From: CALCEB01 sp035531475
GTDB lineage: Bacteria; Acidobacteriota; Terriglobia; UBA7540
Assembly: GCA_035531475.1 (NCBI GenBank)
Contig: DATKST010000177.1
Location: 1 to 64,000, forward strand
Direction of reading: 5' to 3'
Length of the DNA stretch: 64,000 bases
This document shows positions 52,107 through 60,620 of this stretch, in pieces (positions within the stretch are counted from its first letter, which is position 1; the number at the start of each line of letters is the position of its first letter). The position numbers and the translations under genes were made by a program. The notes under the pieces were generated by a model that was not told the DNA's origin, ran no database searches, and was given only the letters and a program-made list of their open reading frames with translations.

Positions 52107-54221
52107 TCATTTTATTAATGGCGGAAATGGCGGACACGGCGGACACGGCTCGATCAAGGCGAAGCCTGCGTTGAACTGGCGGTCGTACTGCGACTGGCGG
52201 CTGTAGCCGTCTACAGCGCGCGCGGCACAGTACACCAGAACCGCAAATGCGCCTTCCGTGCAGGTTCCGAGCAGAGTGCCGGCCGAGTTCACAAACGTGG
52301 CGGGCGAACCCGGTGAGGGTGCGCCTGCGCTGGTGTCGGTAAGACCATGTATACCGGCGAGTCCGGCCACCTGGCCTTTGATTCCCAGTGAAACACCCAG
52401 GCTCCAATCGAGGAAGTTGTTGGGATGGAATGCAACGTAGTAGATCGTAACGGTGTCGGTCGAATTCGTGTAGTGGAGAATACCGCACGGATCGGTGTCC
52501 GTCGAGTCTAGCGGCGTGGACACCTTCGTAACCTGGGCAACCGTATCGTTATTGTCCACCAGGATCTGGAAAATCAGATTACCGCTCGCGTCGATATTGT
52601 AGGCGCCGACGTTGGTATAGGTTCCGAGCGGCACGCTCTGATCGGCCAGGAGATAAGCAAACGTGGAAGGGCCCCCGAGGTTGTCGCTGGCGACGGGGTT
52701 TCCAGCGTTGTCGAACATCTCCAGCCGTAACGTGCACAATCCGCTCCTGCGCGGAGTTGTGCCTTCGGTGCTGTCGAAATTCCCGTAGGGGAAATCAATC
52801 CAATCAAACCCGTGTTGCGGTATTGCAAATAAATTGCTGTTCCCGCCTAGGGTTTGAGGTGTAAACGTCACCGGGGTGTTCACAATGATGACGGTCGAGG
52901 GCGGCACGTAGGTGACGGTCTGGTACCTGATGGTGCTTGGGGCGTTGATCTGCGTAAAACTGGGGTCGCCCTGAAACTGGTAAGACCAGCGATAGTAGCT
53001 GATCCCAGGCGTCCCAGGCGTCGGCGTCGTCGGCAGGTCTGGATGGAATTGCACCTTAAGCTGAAGGGTTCCGCCCCACGGGGTCTTGCCGGGCAGAAGG
53101 CCAAGGCCCGGGCCTACTCCGTTGGTGAGCCCCTGCACGTACCAAAGGTCTTCCCAGCCGATATAATTCGGCCACACGTACAAGTAGTTGGGGCCGGGAT
53201 TTACGGGCGGGCAGGAGACGGCGTCCGGATCATCAACGACGATGTCGACCGATTGGCTGCCGTCGTAATTGTAGTAAGTGCTGCAGGCGATCTGCGGGTC
53301 AGAGATTTCCACCTCGGTACCGTAAAGGTTTTGAATGACCTCAAAATAGAGGTCTGGAAAGTCCTCGGGGCACCAGAAACAAATCTCAGCAGAGAAGGAG
53401 CCGTCCGACTGAATCAAGACCTCCGTAAGCTCTTGCCAGCAGAAGGCCGAGTCAGGAATCAGCTCGCACCAGAAGTCGTAGAGGATTGCCTTGTTGGCAA
53501 CGATGTACTGCTTGAGGGCGCCACCTTCCAGTACCGACAGTGTGGTTGCCACCTCGGAGAGTGAACTCGTCGTGCTGAAAGCGCGCGATGTAGCGCTGGA
53601 GGAGGCGATGGTGGCCAGGCTCGCAGCGGTGCTCCGGCTGGTGGCCGCGCTCAAGCTGACGCGACTCTGTTCCGCCGAGCCGGTCAGCCGGCCTACCAAG
53701 CTGTCTCGCAGGGTGAGGAGGTAGACGGGCGCCAGGGTATCCAGCGTACACTCGAGGTCGACCTGAAAGATCTGCACCGTCCCCGTGCAAATCGGTGCAT
53801 AAAGTGGCTGATTGCTCCCCGGGTTTAGCAGCTTGCGAACTGTGCCATGCACGAAGATGCAGGTTTCAAACCAGCAACCGTAGATCGTGGGAAAGGCTGC
53901 AAAGGAAAGCTTATCCACGCCTAGGGCAGGAACATAATCTTGGGTGAGGGCCTTTGCTCTGGTTAACTGCCCCACCAGATCCGCGGGATGCTCTTTCTTG
54001 TTGTGCAGCAAGTCGGGTCCTACTTTCACCTGATAGCGTTGCCCGGCAGCGACCTCAAACTTCACGGGTTCCTTGTGGACCGGCTTGGACTCTGCGAGGC
54101 GCCCGGCGGAATCGAAAAGGTAGGCCCGGGTGTGAGGAAGCTCCTTTCCCACCGGGTAATCACGAAAAGCCACATCGACGGTTATCGTCGTTTTCGAGGT
54201 ATTGTCAGCTTTTGTAGGCAT
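52107..54221 (-). CDS. 704-residue beta-rich protein of unknown function
   Basis: A large protein without a signal peptide. It starts MPTKADNTSKTTITVDVAFRDYPV, then has a carboxypeptidase-regulatory-like opening domain (AYLFDSAGRLAESKPVHKE, GQRYQVKVGP). A Ser/Thr/Ala-rich segment at about 200-250 is followed by long aromatic, Asn-rich beta regions with single cysteines and a proline-rich end (PCPPCPPFPPLIK). ggaggattcaaagt precedes the ATG. No known family was recognised; it looks like a structural or adhesive component of the cassette. Confidence 0.75.
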   Translation of the reverse strand: MPTKADNTSKTTITVDVAFRDYPVGKELPHTRAYLFDSAGRLAESKPVHKEPVKFEVAAGQRYQVKVGPDLLHNKKEHPADLVGQLTRAKALTQDYVPALGVDKLSFAAFPTIYGCWFETCIFVHGTVRKLLNPGSNQPLYAPICTGTVQIFQVDLECTLDTLAPVYLLTLRDSLVGRLTGSAEQSRVSLSAATSRSTAASLATIASSSATSRAFSTTSSLSEVATTLSVLEGGALKQYIVANKAILYDFWCELIPDSAFCWQELTEVLIQSDGSFSAEICFWCPEDFPDLYFEVIQNLYGTEVEISDPQIACSTYYNYDGSQSVDIVVDDPDAVSCPPVNPGPNYLYVWPNYIGWEDLWYVQGLTNGVGPGLGLLPGKTPWGGTLQLKVQFHPDLPTTPTPGTPGISYYRWSYQFQGDPSFTQINAPSTIRYQTVTYVPPSTVIIVNTPVTFTPQTLGGNSNLFAIPQHGFDWIDFPYGNFDSTEGTTPRRSGLCTLRLEMFDNAGNPVASDNLGGPSTFAYLLADQSVPLGTYTNVGAYNIDASGNLIFQILVDNNDTVAQVTKVSTPLDSTDTDPCGILHYTNSTDTVTIYYVAFHPNNFLDWSLGVSLGIKGQVAGLAGIHGLTDTSAGAPSPGSPATFVNSAGTLLGTCTEGAFAVLVYCAARAVDGYSRQSQYDRQFNAGFALIEPCPPCPPFPPLIK

Positions 54222-54344
54222 ACTTTGAATCCTCCTTGCTTTTTGATTGAACTCAGTGGCTGCCTCCGTTTGGGTCGAGCAGCTCGATACAAGCACGGCG
54301 AAGGTTTTCCCGCCTCGGGTTCTGCGCGCCGCGCTCGCGCTTGT

Positions 54345-55493
54345 TTACGGCCAGTTGTTGATCGCCCAAGTGATCAGATCGACCATCGGCGAGCCCGCAG
54401 CCGCGATGTTGTTGTCTTCAGAAGAGAACGGAAACTGGTACTCTTCTTCCTGGCCCGAAACCTCGCCCACGATGCTTGGGTAATTTTCACCTGCCCACCA
54501 CGCGAAGAACGGTCCACCCGAGTCGCCCGGCGACGAGTCCCCGTTATCGGTTTCCAATTCCATCGCGTCGCCATCTTCGTCGTCGTCGTGGAAGCTGATA
54601 CCCCCTTGCCGCGAGGGCTGCTGGGCGTTGGCCACGGCGCCGGGGTACCCCACGAGGTTCCAGTAGTTGCCGTCGTTCCAGCCATCGTCGTAAGTCTTGC
54701 TGCCAAACCAGCCCAGCGAGTCGCCCAACGGATCGTACAGCTTCATCACACAATAGTCCCAGGCCGAAACCGTGTCGTTCGTGTCGTATCCCCAGTAGCT
54801 CTCTACGTACGAGAGCACGCCGGAGCCCAGTGTTGAGGAGCCGTTGAAGTACGCCGGTACAAAGAGCACCATCCACGGGTCCGCTCCCCAGGGGGCCACG
54901 TGTCCTGCCGTCAATATCGTGTTGTGGGTCACCAACGTACCCGATCCCGACCATTGCCAATTGGGGTTGGAAGGATCAGTCCAAGCGAATACCCTCCCGA
55001 TGCACTGCCAGGGGTAGCCCGAGGGGAAGAATGGCTGGCGGACATCGTTGCCAAACACGTAGTGTGGCCGAACCCGGTTGCCATTAAGTCGCCGCAGGGG
55101 TGGGCGGATGATCCCGGGCGACATCTTCGGGTGATAAATCAGGTCAGCCCACTCGGGACTGTGCCCTTTGACCGGCCGGCCGGCCCCTTTCGTCTTTTTC
55201 ACTTCATCCCGCGAGAGCCGACCGGCTTCCTTACCCGGCAGGCCGTGGATGATGTTCTTTACACCGTCGATGTTCCACGCTGTCATTCCCTTTCCCAAAT
55301 CAATCTTATGGAGGGCGGTTTCCAGCTTAAAGTCGCGTGCGCCACCCGGAATTGTGAAACTGTTCGAGGACTTCAGCGAACGTAACGCCTTGGGCGGGGC
55401 CTTGTGATTCACCACGTTATCCAGTCGGAGCACGTCGTCCGGCGTCAAAGGCGGCGATGACTTCGGCTTCTTGGGTGCCCATTTCTTTTCCAT
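54345..55493 (-). CDS. Trypsin-like serine protease
   Basis: A 382-residue chymotrypsin-fold protease. Triad: His198 in TILTAGHVAPWG, Asp246 in AWDYCVMKLY, Ser325 in GDSSPGDSGGPFF. The 150 residues before the catalytic domain are basic and proline-rich and contain no signal peptide, so export, if any, is non-classical. Acidic clusters near the active site (HDDDEDGDAMELETDNGD) suggest calcium binding or substrate selectivity. A good ribosome site (agaggagttgagcc) precedes the ATG. Located early in the cassette, after two tiny ORFs. Confidence 0.85.
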   Translation of the reverse strand: MEKKWAPKKPKSSPPLTPDDVLRLDNVVNHKAPPKALRSLKSSNSFTIPGGARDFKLETALHKIDLGKGMTAWNIDGVKNIIHGLPGKEAGRLSRDEVKKTKGAGRPVKGHSPEWADLIYHPKMSPGIIRPPLRRLNGNRVRPHYVFGNDVRQPFFPSGYPWQCIGRVFAWTDPSNPNWQWSGSGTLVTHNTILTAGHVAPWGADPWMVLFVPAYFNGSSTLGSGVLSYVESYWGYDTNDTVSAWDYCVMKLYDPLGDSLGWFGSKTYDDGWNDGNYWNLVGYPGAVANAQQPSRQGGISFHDDDEDGDAMELETDNGDSSPGDSGGPFFAWWAGENYPSIVGEVSGQEEEYQFPFSSEDNNIAAAGSPMVDLITWAINNWP

Positions 55494-55551
55494 GGCTCAA
55501 CTCCTCTTTTGCGGCAAATGTGAGAATCGGAGCGAATTTGCTGAGGGTGAT

Positions 55552-55635
55552 TCATCGTTTCAGTTCGCCGATTTCAGCGCTGGGAGGCGGTGCGGCGGCC
55601 TCCTGCGCTGGCTTCTTTTCATCTTTGTCGCTCAC
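55552..55635 (-). CDS. 27-residue peptide ORF
   Basis: A GTG-started ORF of 27 codons with aggaggaaaacc directly before it. The chain begins MSDKDEKKPAQEAAAPPPS and ends with an acidic-basic piece (AEIGELKR). It lies between the 68-codon ORF and the trypsin-like gene. It could be a small structural subunit, a precursor peptide for the proteases, or merely a leader; no cysteines are present. Short length limits certainty. Confidence 0.5.
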   Translation of the reverse strand: MSDKDEKKPAQEAAAPPPSAEIGELKR

Positions 55636-55705
55636 GGTTTTCCTCCTCATCCTAAAGAGTGTTCGTGCCTTGGTGAGCGTTGAGCAATCAACATGCGGGG
55701 GTCGG

Positions 55706-55912
55706 CTATCCTCCTGGGGCCCTTTCTTCCTTGGGCTTCTTCTCGATCATCTTGGGCAACTCTTCGATGAGCTGCTCGAACGCCGTATCTTGGGCGGTCC
55801 TGGGCAGGTGCTCGAGCACTGCGTTCAGCGCCTCCACCAAACGGTCGGCTTTGTCCTGCGGAATTCCCTGCTGGACAAGAAGTGCCGCCTCAGATGGAGA
55901 AACAACGTACAT
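55706..55912 (-). CDS. 68-residue helical protein
   Basis: Starts MYVVSPSEAALLVQQGIPQDKADRLVEALNAVLEHLPR and continues as an alternating charged and hydrophobic sequence (FEQLIEELPKMIEKKPKEE). It is probably all-helical and not membrane-bound. No ribosome site is visible. It is the first ORF after the cassette promoter. No family was recognised. Confidence 0.5.
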   Translation of the reverse strand: MYVVSPSEAALLVQQGIPQDKADRLVEALNAVLEHLPRTAQDTAFEQLIEELPKMIEKKPKEERAPGG

Positions 55913-56170
55913 GCGTTAATCCGGCCCGGCCCACGGCCATCGCCACCCGCAGGTGACCTCGCTCTGCGGTCACCGCTTATCTAGGACGGCGCCGCTCGTC
56001 CCGGTCGAAAAGCTTTCTCGGCCCGCAAACTTTCCATGGGGTTGACTCTTGGAAGCGGCTGCTGCTAGTTCCTTTGTTATGCCGACGGCTCAGCGGACGA
56101 CAAGGTTACCGTGGCCGACTTGCTCCTCAACGGATGAATTGCCTGGAATTGCATTTTGATTGATGCGCAC

Positions 56171-56199
56171 ATGCTAAATCACATACGCAACCCTGTCAA
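56171..56199 (-). promoter_or_regulatory. Promoter of the minus-strand cassette
   Basis: TTGACA, 17-base spacer, TAGCAT (four of six), read leftwards. It ends about 260 bases before the first ORF of the cassette (55912), in an AT-rich zone, with no other gene between. Confidence 0.65.
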
Positions 56200-56779
56200 G
56201 TATCTGATATTTCATAATCATCAATCTCATACACCCGAAATATATTAGTGTTGGCGGTATAAGTCTGCTTGCCTAAGGGCTAAGCCGGGAGTTGAGAATG
56301 CCCCAAAAAGAATTGGTCTCAATTGTCGCACGGGTCTCAACCGTCTCATCCGGAAGTGTTAGGCTAAATCGGTGCTGGAAACGCCCACACTGCCCCCAGA
56401 GCCAAGCCTCTGGGCCGTTACGGCAAATGGGGTGACGAAGGTATGAAAGTCTCCGAGATTCCCACTTCCTGTAGGGGCGGGCCTGGTGCCCGCCCGCGTG
56501 CGGCCGTCAAGGTCACCCTACGAGGTATCCGCATCATTCCAACCGAGTTGGGTTCATACTGAAAGAGGGCAAAAAAGATGTTAAAACGCAAGGGCGAACC
56601 GGGCATGTTATAGAAAATAACGGATCGGCATTTTTGAATGACACAAAGCAAACCGGACGAGACTTTCGATACTTTGAATATTTTGTATGCCGAGGGATTA
56701 CCACGAAGACGGGGTGCAAAAGTCCGGCAAGATATTGCAAATACAAGAGATCGTGAAAAAGGTGCTTAGCGTTGCCTGG
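56200..56779. other. Intergenic stretch with one repeat
   Basis: AT-rich DNA between the cassette promoter and the VanZ-like gene. A degenerate family D palindrome (taggggcgggcctggtgcccgcccg) is at 56472-56497. No coding sequence is supported here. Confidence 0.5.
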
Positions 56780-57289
56780 TTAGCCGGCAGACACCGTAGC
56801 CTGGCGCCTTTCTCTGGACATTTGGCGAACCTTGCTCACGCTCCAGATGAGTAGCATTCCAAGGAGAGCCGCGGTGGTGTCAATGCCGCAATCGACCAGC
56901 GACGGTCCCCGACCTGGCACGAAGATTTGATGGAACTCATCGGTGAGGGAATAGCTTCCGGCCAGCATGACGGACCACAGGGCCGTGCGCGGGTCCCAAT
57001 AGAGGTCCTCTCGAGCCTGGATGCTGGCAAAGATCAGCAAGCCAAAGATGCAATACTCCGTCAGGTGCGCGGCCTTGCGAAAGTAATGGTGAAGCAGTGC
57101 GAAAGTGGGCGGAGTGACGTGAATGCGAAGGAGATGGAGGATGGTGGATAGAACAACACCCGAAAATCTTCCCCCGAAAGTTCCGGTGGAGAGGTAAAAG
57201 ATGAGCCCCGCCCAGCAACACGTGAAGATCACGCGGAAAAGCCGCTGCGCCCCGGGAATGCGATGTCCTTGCCCTGAAATGTTATTCAA
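56780..57289 (-). CDS. VanZ-family membrane protein
   Basis: A 169-residue protein with four hydrophobic segments. VanZ-type motifs are AGLIFYLSTGTF, FRKAAHLTEYCIFGLLIF and LAGSYSLTDEFHQIFVPGRGPSLVDCGID. VanZ proteins occur in glycopeptide-resistance clusters and, more often, alone; the role here is unknown. The ATG lies 8 bases inside the guaB stop, so the two are translationally linked. Confidence 0.88.
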   Translation of the reverse strand: MNNISGQGHRIPGAQRLFRVIFTCCWAGLIFYLSTGTFGGRFSGVVLSTILHLLRIHVTPPTFALLHHYFRKAAHLTEYCIFGLLIFASIQAREDLYWDPRTALWSVMLAGSYSLTDEFHQIFVPGRGPSLVDCGIDTTAALLGMLLIWSVSKVRQMSRERRQATVSAG

Positions 57290-58739
57290 GCCGGTAATTT
57301 GGAGCTTCCTTGGTGATAATCACGTCGTGAACGTGGCTTTCGCGAAGACCGGCGGCTGTGATACGGATGAATCGGGCGTTTTTTTGCAGTTCCTCAATGT
57401 TTCCACATCCGCAATAGCCCATGCCGGACCGCAACCCGCCCACCAGTTGGGTCACCATATCAGCCAGCAGGCCCTTATACGGAACCCGGCCTTCAATGCC
57501 TTCGGCCACCAGCTTGGAAATCTCACCCTCCTGGCTGTAGCGGTCTCCGGAACCCGCAGCCATGGCGGAAAGCGACCCCATGCCGCGATAGGACTTGAAA
57601 CTCCTACCCTGGAAAAGGATGCTTTCACCCGGGCTTTCCTCCGTGCCCGCGAACAGGCTGCCGATCATCACCGTGCTGGCGCCCGCCGCGATGGCTTTGG
57701 TGATATCCCCGGAGAACTTGATTCCGCCATCGGCGATCACCGGGATGCCGTGGGGTGTGGCGGCGCGCGCGCAATCCATTATGGCGGAGACTTGTGGCAC
57801 CCCCACGCCGGTGACGATGCGCGTGGTGCAAATGGAGCCGGGGCCGATGCCCACCTTGATGGCATCCACGCCCAGCCCAATTAAATCGCAGGCGCCCTCG
57901 TGAGTGGCCACGTTACCCGCCACCAAATCCACGCCGGAAAACTGCTCGCGCAGGGCGCGGATGGCTTCCATCACTCGCGAGGAATGCCCGTGCGCGGTAT
58001 CCACCACCAGGACGTCCACCTTCGCTTTCACCAGTTCCTGGGCGCGTTCCAGGTAGTCACCCGTGGCCCCAATGGCCGCGCCCACTCGCAACCGGCCGTG
58101 GGCGTCTTTGGCGGCGCTGGGGTATTTGATCCGCTTTTGGATGTCCTTAACGGTGATGAGACCCTTCAGTTTGAACTCCTCATCCACCACGGGCAACTTT
58201 TCCACGCGGTGCCGGTGGAGGATTTTCGCGGCTTCCTCCAGCGTCGTTCCCACGGACACAGTAATCAGGTTCTCCCGCGTCATCACGGCTTCCACCGGCA
58301 GGTCGGACCGCGTCTCAAACCGCAGATCGCGGTTGGTCAAAATGCCCACCAGCTTGCCGTTCTCCGCCACCGGCACGCCCGAGATCTTGTACTTTTTCAT
58401 GATCCCCTGCGCCTCGGAGATTTTGCTTTTGGGACTGATCGTGACCGGATCCACAATCATGCCGCTTTCCGAGCGCTTCACTTTGTCAATCTCGGCAGCC
58501 TGCCGCTCAATGGGCATGGTCTTGTGGATAATGCCAATCCCACCTTGCTGCGCCAAGGCAATTGCCAGGCGCGATTCGGTGACGGTGTCCATGGCGGCGC
58601 TGGCCACAGGTATGTTCAAGCTGATGTTGCGGGTGAACCGGGTTTGGGTATCAACCAGGGCGGGCAAAACCGAAGATCGGGCGGGCCGCAAAAGGACGTC
58701 ATCAAACGTCAACGCCTCCGGGATGGGATGTTCTTGCAT
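57282..58739 (-). CDS. guaB: Inosine-5'-monophosphate dehydrogenase
   Basis: Converts IMP to XMP, the committed step to GTP. The 485-residue TIM-barrel protein starts EALTFDDVLLRPARS and holds two CBS repeats (about residues 95-205, with VEAVMTRENLITVS and LPVVDEEFKLKGLIT). The catalytic cysteine is in GIGPGSICTTRIVTGVG, and the flap in SLSAMAAGSGDRYSQ. The ribosome site gaggaggtt sits only two bases before the ATG, an unusually short spacing. guaA is not adjacent. Confidence 0.97.
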   Translation of the reverse strand: MQEHPIPEALTFDDVLLRPARSSVLPALVDTQTRFTRNISLNIPVASAAMDTVTESRLAIALAQQGGIGIIHKTMPIERQAAEIDKVKRSESGMIVDPVTISPKSKISEAQGIMKKYKISGVPVAENGKLVGILTNRDLRFETRSDLPVEAVMTRENLITVSVGTTLEEAAKILHRHRVEKLPVVDEEFKLKGLITVKDIQKRIKYPSAAKDAHGRLRVGAAIGATGDYLERAQELVKAKVDVLVVDTAHGHSSRVMEAIRALREQFSGVDLVAGNVATHEGACDLIGLGVDAIKVGIGPGSICTTRIVTGVGVPQVSAIMDCARAATPHGIPVIADGGIKFSGDITKAIAAGASTVMIGSLFAGTEESPGESILFQGRSFKSYRGMGSLSAMAAGSGDRYSQEGEISKLVAEGIEGRVPYKGLLADMVTQLVGGLRSGMGYCGCGNIEELQKNARFIRITAAGLRESHVHDVIITKEAPNYRLE

Positions 58740-58826
58740 AACCTCCTCAGAAAACTTCGCCGCAAGATGCTGAATTCTTCATTCTAATGGCCCTCATCGT
58801 TGCGGGTCAAGCGCGGGTTCGGAAAA

Positions 58827-58868
58827 GAGTGGGTCAGTTTGCTACAGCAACGAAAATGTACCACTACC
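58827..58868. repeat. Minimal family B repeat
   Basis: gagtgggtcagtttgctacagcaacgaaaatgtaccactacc has only the two end modules of family B with no middle hairpin. The rest of the 378-base gap between guaB and rpmE shows no coding sequence. Confidence 0.75.
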
Positions 58869-59117
58869 TTCGGAAAAGGGTTTTGGCGTTGAAAGTTGTG
58901 AGTGAACTCGATAAGATAACAAATCGGGGAGTTTGGGGCTTTGTAACCGGCCAATTCGTCTCTGCATCCAATCTACCGCCGTTGCTGAAAAACGGTGCCA
59001 TGCCTTTGGGTTGAGGCACTTGCCAGTGACGCCGGGGGTTCAGTGAGTTGGGGAATCACAACAAGAGCGTGTGCAGCCGCAGTGCCCCGAAGACCTGTTT
59101 TTTGACAAAGGAGTTCC

Positions 59118-59360
59118 ATGAAGAAAGATATTCATCCAAACTATCACGAAGTCACGGTCGCCTGCGCTTGTAGTAGCACGTTCAAGACGCGATCGGCATA
59201 CAAGAATGATGTGATGCACGTTGAAATCTGCTCGAGTTGCCATCCCTTTTTTACCGGGAAACAAAAACTGGTGGACAGCGCCGGGCGCGTGGAACGCTTC
59301 CAGCGCAAGTATCACCGCACCAGCCAGGTCCCGGTGGAGGTATTGCCCTCGAAGATGTAA
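59118..59360 (+). CDS. rpmE: 50S ribosomal protein L31, zinc type
   Basis: An 80-residue protein. KKDIHPNYHEVTVACACSSTF starts it and ICSSCHPFFTGKQKLVDSAGRVERF is the family core; cysteines in CAC and CSSC provide the zinc site. The ATG follows caaaggagttcc. It stands alone, away from the main ribosomal cluster. Confidence 0.96.
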   Translation: MKKDIHPNYHEVTVACACSSTFKTRSAYKNDVMHVEICSSCHPFFTGKQKLVDSAGRVERFQRKYHRTSQVPVEVLPSKM

Positions 59361-59526
59361 AGGTTTCATTCGCAGGGCGCCGCGCCGGCATCTTGCCGCC
59401 CGTCGCGGTCCGCAGGGGGCAACGCGCCTCGATGAATGACCGGACGCAACCCTGGCATCGGCCCACGCCCTAAACTTTACGATAAGTTAAGTTATAGCGC
59501 CGGAAAGAAGGTGGGTGACCCGGCGC

Positions 59527-60405
59527 ATGATGACAGCCCGAAGCTGCTGGAGCATTTTTGAACGCAACGCCCGGAATGGATCCTCTCCGGCAACCGGAAA
59601 ATCCTTGACCACGCCATCCGCCTCGAATCCTTACGTCACGCAACCGAAAGTTTACCTGCTGGGCCGCCAAGCCCTGGTGGAAGGCGAGCTGGCGCGATTC
59701 CTGAATGATGAAGGCCTGATCTTTTCAACCGATACCCGGGTGGCCGCCGAAGTGCTGAATGAAATTGCCGGTCGCACCTGCTACATGTCGTTCGGCAAGG
59801 GGCGCAAGAGCAACCGCGAGTATCTTGAAAATATCCTGAGCTCCAAACACGGCAGCGTTTTGGAGCACGCCGTGTGGAACGTGCTGATCACGGGCGTCAG
59901 CCGCTCGCTGACTCATGAACTGGTCCGCCATCGGGCCGGGTTCGGCTATTCGCAGCTCTCGCAACGCTACGTGGATGAAAGCGATGCGCGCTATGTGGTG
60001 CCACCCCTCTATCAGCAGAATGAGGCCCTTTACGCCAAGTGGAAGCAGACCATCGACTCGGTGCGGCAGGCCTACGCCGAGCTGGCCGAATCCACGGCGC
60101 AGTTTGTTCAGGAACAACATCCGGAGATGCCGGCCAGGGACCGCAGAAAATGGGCGCGCCAAGCGGCGCGGTCGGTGCTTCCCAATGCCTGCGAGACCAA
60201 AATCTTTGTCACCGGCAACGCCCGCTCCTGGCGCCATTTTGTCGAGCTTCGGGGCAGTGTCCATGCCGACACGGAAATTCGCCTACTCGCCGTTGAGGTT
60301 TGCCGCACCCTCAAAAAGGAAAGCGCGAATCTCTTCTTCGACATCGAAATTGTGGATCAGGCGGACGGCATGCCGGCGGTGACCGTTCTTCACTCCAAGG
60401 TGTGA
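59527..60405 (+). CDS. thyX: Flavin-dependent thymidylate synthase
   Basis: Makes dTMP with FADH2 and methylenetetrahydrofolate; replaces ThyA. The 292-residue protein has the ThyX motif RHRAGFGYSQLSQRYVDES near residue 135, ELRGSVHADTEIR and the C-terminal VEVCRTLKKE region. The start is uncertain: the family core begins near KVYLLGRQ, about 40 residues in, so a GTG (59515), the ATG pair at 59527/59530 or a TTG at 59605 are all possible. ggtgggtgacc lies before the ATG. Confidence 0.92.
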   Translation: MMTARSCWSIFERNARNGSSPATGKSLTTPSASNPYVTQPKVYLLGRQALVEGELARFLNDEGLIFSTDTRVAAEVLNEIAGRTCYMSFGKGRKSNREYLENILSSKHGSVLEHAVWNVLITGVSRSLTHELVRHRAGFGYSQLSQRYVDESDARYVVPPLYQQNEALYAKWKQTIDSVRQAYAELAESTAQFVQEQHPEMPARDRRKWARQAARSVLPNACETKIFVTGNARSWRHFVELRGSVHADTEIRLLAVEVCRTLKKESANLFFDIEIVDQADGMPAVTVLHSKV

Positions 60406-60462
60406 AGGCAAACGGACCGGCTGGAATTGATCCTCCGCTTTCCAGCCTTTCCTGATTATGAA

Positions 60463-60571
60463 GTAGTGGGTCAGTTTGCTGGTGCGGCGGTCTGTGACCG
60501 CCGGAAGCGGTTGAAAAATAAAATTCGCCGGTCAGAGACCGCTGCACCAGCAGTGAAAATGTACCACTACC
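60463..60571. repeat. Full-length family B repeat
   Basis: Begins gtagtgggtcagtttgctggtgcggcggtctgtgaccgccg and ends cggtcagagaccgctgcaccag, cagtgaaaatgtaccactac. This is the clearest complete unit of the family: inverted ends, two inner palindromes and a short AT-rich centre. Confidence 0.85.
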
Positions 60572-60620
60572 CATTGCGAAGAGAGATGGACAAGGCCGGT
60601 TGTTTCGTGGGAGGTCTGTT

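Noticed and set aside
58787..59014. 75-codon plus-strand frame after guaB
   Set aside because: It passes through a family B repeat and has no ribosome site.
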